From Oscillospiraceae bacterium (GTDB lineage Bacteria > Bacillota > Clostridia > UBA1381), in NCBI GenBank assembly GCA_022508725.1, contig JAFLUR010000099.1:1-7613 (forward strand): DNA of 7,613 nucleotides, read 5' to 3'. The position numbers and the translations under genes were made by a program. The notes beneath the pieces are model-generated. The model saw nothing but the letters and a program-made list of their open reading frames with translations, had not been told where the DNA came from and ran no database searches. Shown here one piece after another: positions 6,301 through 7,613 of this stretch. Position 1 is the stretch's first letter; every line of letters starts with the position of its first letter.

Positions 6301-6377
6301 CCGGCGGCAAAAGCGGGCAAAGCCGCGAATAAAATTGCCGCCGACAGCAGAAAGCTCAGGAAAATCTGTTTTTTCAT
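3324..6377 (-). CDS. Secreted protein with two tandem GT80-like (PmST1-type) sialyltransferase domains
   Basis: 1017 residues, ATG at 6377 with GGAGG at 6384-6388, 6 nt away. Residues 1-24 form a signal peptide (MKKQ, hydrophobic core, AFA|A). An acidic stretch (26-52) follows, then two homologous units at 53-496 and 497-926. By alignment from memory with Pasteurella PmST1 (GT80), both keep the Asp-Gly motif (Asp206, Asp649; PmST1 Asp141, catalytic base), the His-Pro motif (His406, His837; His311), a Glu (Glu436, Glu867; Glu338) and Ser-Ser (452-453, 883-884; 355-356). In PmST1 these residues act in catalysis and CMP binding. His-to-Glu spacing is 30 here versus 27, and Glu-to-Ser is 16 versus 17. 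The first acidic residue of the D/E-D-G motif and PmST1 Trp270 are not kept. Residues 927-1017 form a small beta domain ending VKCMLWESLSGMIP. No LPXTG or C-terminal anchor is seen. Activity is unproven; another related GT-B role is possible. Confidence 0.75.
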   Translation of the reverse strand: MKKQIFLSFLLSAAILFAALPAFAAGEEEYEEPAVYYSDDWDMGILTDDATDDAALEEEINKIAAETNVGERDESFTDNINIYMNWGTVSPLYSLLNVYTDIDEAKANGRAPTKSFMWFERATTANEKLLPENVTLMNNIDAKYNNGANNAENTKQCMGFVKKVYETYPNAHFTLFTDDLRAQYEFLLMNYNGIPHDRYNVVLGTDGTATYTNIKKYLYSDSNPADVEETLDKVESNWNYYEYWYNEYKRRITEHRVDQARFLNNNGGAAFVMWAEASQDNVEYWLQWPELIVSDVEGLNEIMREKMNLVKKHHNDIYAGLSEDSKREFLNLVLGGAFKGSEYPEDTDFKALYDNTYMPKYAQGGKYMIISGTSKPGEGSTDEFEKRVNAVMEYFGDDYTYLYKPHPAWPAKSVPGREEFLKSKGIVELPAQTPMEVLLWTYPNVKVGGYNSSLYMSATTQGQVRFFFTDKFGSLIDPLPDLCRLGMYLDAVLFNPEPDEALREQVDMLAENIDVGEKDEKYTGDINIYTTYGTLPTLYALLNVYKDIDDAKAENREPAKSYMWFLRGSTANAEKLPDNVTIMAELSPAQIYNSGYAKRFMAYAEKLYQTYPNAHFNLFCDDLRAQSEITFFTFNGIPESSYNVYLLSDGTGSYSFIKNYFYKDSEPDVDPVETAEGKWGLYEYWYNEYKRRAKAGNIDTGRFLANNMGACYIMYAASSKDNIQYYLQWPELMISDDPSVNDYLEKKMHRTKTFPSEIYSGLTPESQDDFLEAVLSASGLTRSEYDNKYLSGIKDGKKYMIISGTAPGSEGNIKFESRVENMMAYFGDEYTYLYKPHPSWPASSVAGREAYLASKGIVELPAQTPMEVILTAYPEVDLGGYNSSLYMSATGEHVKFFFTDKFSNLSAPLPDLYKLGMYPYAVLFNPGLITSEQPKAGLSVKDGVVSADNPELVPDGVIIAAVYGEGEELVDIKTAFIKDGDNSIDISGLYEKGRVKCMLWESLSGMIPATDFVFAEK
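3327..3599 (-). other. C-terminal beta domain of the secreted GT80-like protein
   Basis: Residues 927-1017 have alternating hydrophobic strands (GVIIAAVYGEGEELVDIKTA) and end in VKCMLWESLSGMIPATD. This ending resembles a small accessory domain common at the C-terminus of clostridial secreted carbohydrate-active and surface proteins. A role in surface or glycan attachment is inferred only. Confidence 0.5.
3600..4889 (-). repeat. Second copy of the GT80-like unit (residues 497-926)
   Basis: It aligns with the first copy at a constant offset of 431 residues through the C-terminal half and 443 at the Asp-Gly motif, so the copies differ by small indels in the middle. It includes SDG (648-650), YKPHPSWP (834-841), TPMEV (864-868) and GGYNSSLYMSA (879-889). 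A 20-nt run within GCCGGAAGCTCGACTATTCC is identical at DNA level in both copies (starting near 3793 and 5086). Confidence 0.85.
4890..6221 (-). repeat. First copy of the GT80-like unit (residues 53-496)
   Basis: This copy starts with a helical linker (ALEEEINKIAAETNVGERDE) and ends at AVLFNP. It includes TDG (205-207), YKPHPAWP (403-410), TPMEV (433-437) and GGYNSSLYMSA (448-458). The linker itself is repeated before the second copy, so the duplicated unit is linker plus catalytic-type domain. Confidence 0.85.
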
Positions 6378-6418
6378 AAAAATCCTCCGTATCCAATATT
6401 TTTTTGACCCTCAATTCC

Positions 6419-6451
6419 AAAAAGGCCCTCCCCGACCGGGAGCGCCTTTTT
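6419..6451 (-). terminator. Hairpin terminator downstream of gdhA, or leader hairpin of the GT80-like gene
   Basis: AAAAAGGC (6419-6426) pairs with GCCTTTTT (6444-6451), and CTCCC (6428-6432) with GGGAG (6438-6442). There is one C-C mismatch between these stems and a 5-nt loop. The A/T outer stem supplies a T-run on both strands, so it can act in either direction. It most likely ends gdhA transcripts. It lies only 41 nt before the ATG of the next minus-strand gene, so a leader or attenuator role is the alternative. Confidence 0.65.
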
Positions 6452-6492
6452 CGGAAAAAGTTTTATCCATATGAAATTTTTGTGTATATCGG

Positions 6493-6517
6493 GAAACACC
6501 GAATAAACCGGTGTTTC
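6493..6517. terminator. Second hairpin in the gdhA downstream gap
   Basis: GAAACACCG (6493-6501) pairs perfectly with CGGTGTTTC (6509-6517) around a 7-nt loop. The + strand continues TTTATCTT; the minus strand has no T-tract after the stem. It may stabilise the gdhA 3' end or weakly terminate antisense transcripts. Confidence 0.4.
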
Positions 6518-6554
6518 TTTATCTTCGGTAAAAAATCGATCGAAAACAGCGTTA

Positions 6555-7613
6555 TCAAACGCAGCCCTGAGCCTTCATAGCCTCGGCAACCTTGAGGAAG
6601 CCGGCAATATTTGCGCCCGCCATGTAATTGCCCTCAAGACCGTATTCTTTAGCCGCCTCATCGCATGACTTGAATATCTGCTTCATGATATTGTGAAGCT
6701 TCTCGTCAACCTCTTCAAACGACCATGAATATCTGACGGAATTCTGGCTCATTTCAAGACCCGATGTTGCAACGCCGCCCGCATTTGCAGCCTTAGCCGG
6801 TCCGTAAAGAACGTTATTTTTAAGATATACTTCGATAGCTTCCGGCGTCGAGGGCATATTCGCGCCCTCCGCAACCGCAAAGCATCCGTTCTTTACAAGA
6901 GTTTCGGCGCTTGCCTTGTCGATCTCGTTCTGTGTCGCGCACGGAAGAGCTATATCACACTTGATCGTCCATATTCCCGAGCAGCCCTCTGTATATTTCG
7001 CATTGGGATGTGTATTGACATACTCCTTGATCCTCTTTCTCTCAACCTCTTTAAGCTGCTTTACGCAGGCAAGGTCGATACCGTCCGGATCATAGATATA
7101 ACCGTTTGAATCGGAAAGCGCAACCACCTTTGCGCCGAGCTCGGTCGCTTTTTGAGTCGCATAGATAGCAACATTTCCCGAACCCGAGATAACGACCGTC
7201 TTGCCGTCAAAGCTCTTTCCGTTGGCTTTGAGCATTTCATCGGTAAAGTAGCAAAGACCGTAGCCGGTAGCCTCCGTTCTTGCCAAAGAACCGCCGTAGG
7301 TAAGACCCTTTCCGGTAAGAACTCCCGAAAATTCGTTTCTCAGGCGCTTGTACTGACCGAACATATATCCGATCTCTCTTGCGCCCGTACCGATGTCACC
7401 GGCGGGAACATCGCAATCCGCGCCTATGTGTCTTGAAAGCTCTGTCATAAAGCTCTGACAGAATCTCATAACCTCGGCGTCGCTCTTTCCTTTGGGATCG
7501 AAATCCGAGCCGCCCTTGCCGCCGCCCATGGGAAGCGTTGTAAGACTGTTTTTGAATACCTGTTCAAAACCGAGGAACTTGATAATTCCGAGGTTAACTG
7601 ACGGGTGAAGTCT
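6555..7613 (-). CDS. gdhA: NADP-type glutamate dehydrogenase, 3' part (5' end beyond window)
   Basis: The minus-strand frame is open to the window edge and encodes 352 residues plus a TGA stop, backed by an in-frame TAA at 6552-6554. The first visible residues RLHPSVNLGIIKFLGF correspond to about residue 93 of the roughly 447-residue E. coli GdhA, so about 92 N-terminal residues are missing; ATG 7529 is internal. The enzyme converts 2-oxoglutarate, ammonia and NADPH to glutamate as a cytoplasmic hexamer. Visible motifs are LPMGGGKGGSDFDPKGKSD (substrate-binding and catalytic lysines), DVPAGDIGTGAREIG (catalytic Asp), GKGLTYGGSLARTEATGYG, the dinucleotide-binding SGSGNVA, IALPCATQNEID, VAEGANMPSTPEA and NAGGVATSGLEM. 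LSDSNG after the Rossmann strand resembles NADP-specific relatives. Two hairpins follow the stop. It is the most confident call in the window. Confidence 0.98.
   Translation of the reverse strand, partial: RLHPSVNLGIIKFLGFEQVFKNSLTTLPMGGGKGGSDFDPKGKSDAEVMRFCQSFMTELSRHIGADCDVPAGDIGTGAREIGYMFGQYKRLRNEFSGVLTGKGLTYGGSLARTEATGYGLCYFTDEMLKANGKSFDGKTVVISGSGNVAIYATQKATELGAKVVALSDSNGYIYDPDGIDLACVKQLKEVERKRIKEYVNTHPNAKYTEGCSGIWTIKCDIALPCATQNEIDKASAETLVKNGCFAVAEGANMPSTPEAIEVYLKNNVLYGPAKAANAGGVATSGLEMSQNSVRYSWSFEEVDEKLHNIMKQIFKSCDEAAKEYGLEGNYMAGANIAGFLKVAEAMKAQGCV

Noticed and set aside
5790..6332. 180-residue + strand open frame opposite the first GT80-like unit
   Set aside because: It is fully antisense to a gene with clear domain motifs, is Arg/Cys/Ile-rich without recognisable motifs, and has no ribosome binding site noted.
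6555..7529. gdhA as a complete 324-residue gene starting at the ATG at 7529
   Set aside because: The frame continues upstream to the window edge with conserved residues RLHPSVNLGIIKFLGF, so that Met is internal (LPMGGGKGG).
1..7613. CRISPR arrays, tRNA or rRNA genes, insertion sequences
   Set aside because: No regularly spaced repeats, cloverleaf-like segments, rRNA motifs, transposase motifs or terminal inverted repeats with target duplications were seen on either strand.

Overview
The window looks like a chromosomal segment of a Bacillota (Firmicutes) bacterium, most likely an uncultured gut-type Clostridia. The signs are AT-rich intergenic gaps, strong GGAGG-type ribosome binding sites, a BlaI/BlaR1 pair, a clostridial-style NADP-type glutamate dehydrogenase, and secreted proteins with a 'stalk' domain and a C-terminal LWxSL domain. 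The genus cannot be told from the sequence. All family assignments come from motif recognition and remembered reference sequences; no search was run.

Layout. Positions 1-59 hold the possible last 18 codons of an unidentified + strand gene. Positions 92-150 form a compact promoter/operator region with two BlaI-type palindromes. They lie inside a larger perfect 15-bp inverted repeat. This region drives a two-gene + strand operon: a BlaI/MecI-family repressor (167-571), overlapped by 11 bp by a BlaR1-like M56 membrane metalloprotease (561-2366). The protease keeps HEMTH and the downstream Glu. Instead of a penicillin-binding sensor it has a copper-amine-oxidase-N-like stalk domain and an NTF2-like C-terminal domain. 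A strong terminator follows (2381-2429), then a second hairpin (2433-2471) oriented for the converging minus-strand genes.

On the minus strand, in transcription order, come the 3' part of gdhA (7613-6555, cut by the window edge), a 177-bp gap with two hairpins, a 1017-residue secreted protein (6377-3324), and a nitroreductase-family flavoprotein (3258-2689).

The 1017-residue protein is the most interesting object. After a signal peptide it contains two tandem copies of a roughly 430-residue domain that resembles the bacterial GT80 sialyltransferases of the Pasteurella PmST1 type. Each copy has the Asp-Gly, His-Pro, Glu and Ser-Ser motifs in the correct order and with similar spacing. A small C-terminal beta domain of the kind seen on clostridial secreted carbohydrate-active proteins follows. 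A double-headed, exported GT80-like protein in an apparent Firmicute is unexpected, and no sialic-acid synthesis or activation gene is visible nearby.

Functionally the window combines a self-regulating signal-sensing module (BlaI/BlaR1-like), nitrogen assimilation (gdhA), a putative cell-surface glycan enzyme, and a small FMN oxidoreductase. Only the BlaI/BlaR1 pair clearly works as one unit. The minus-strand genes are co-oriented but show no obvious shared pathway.
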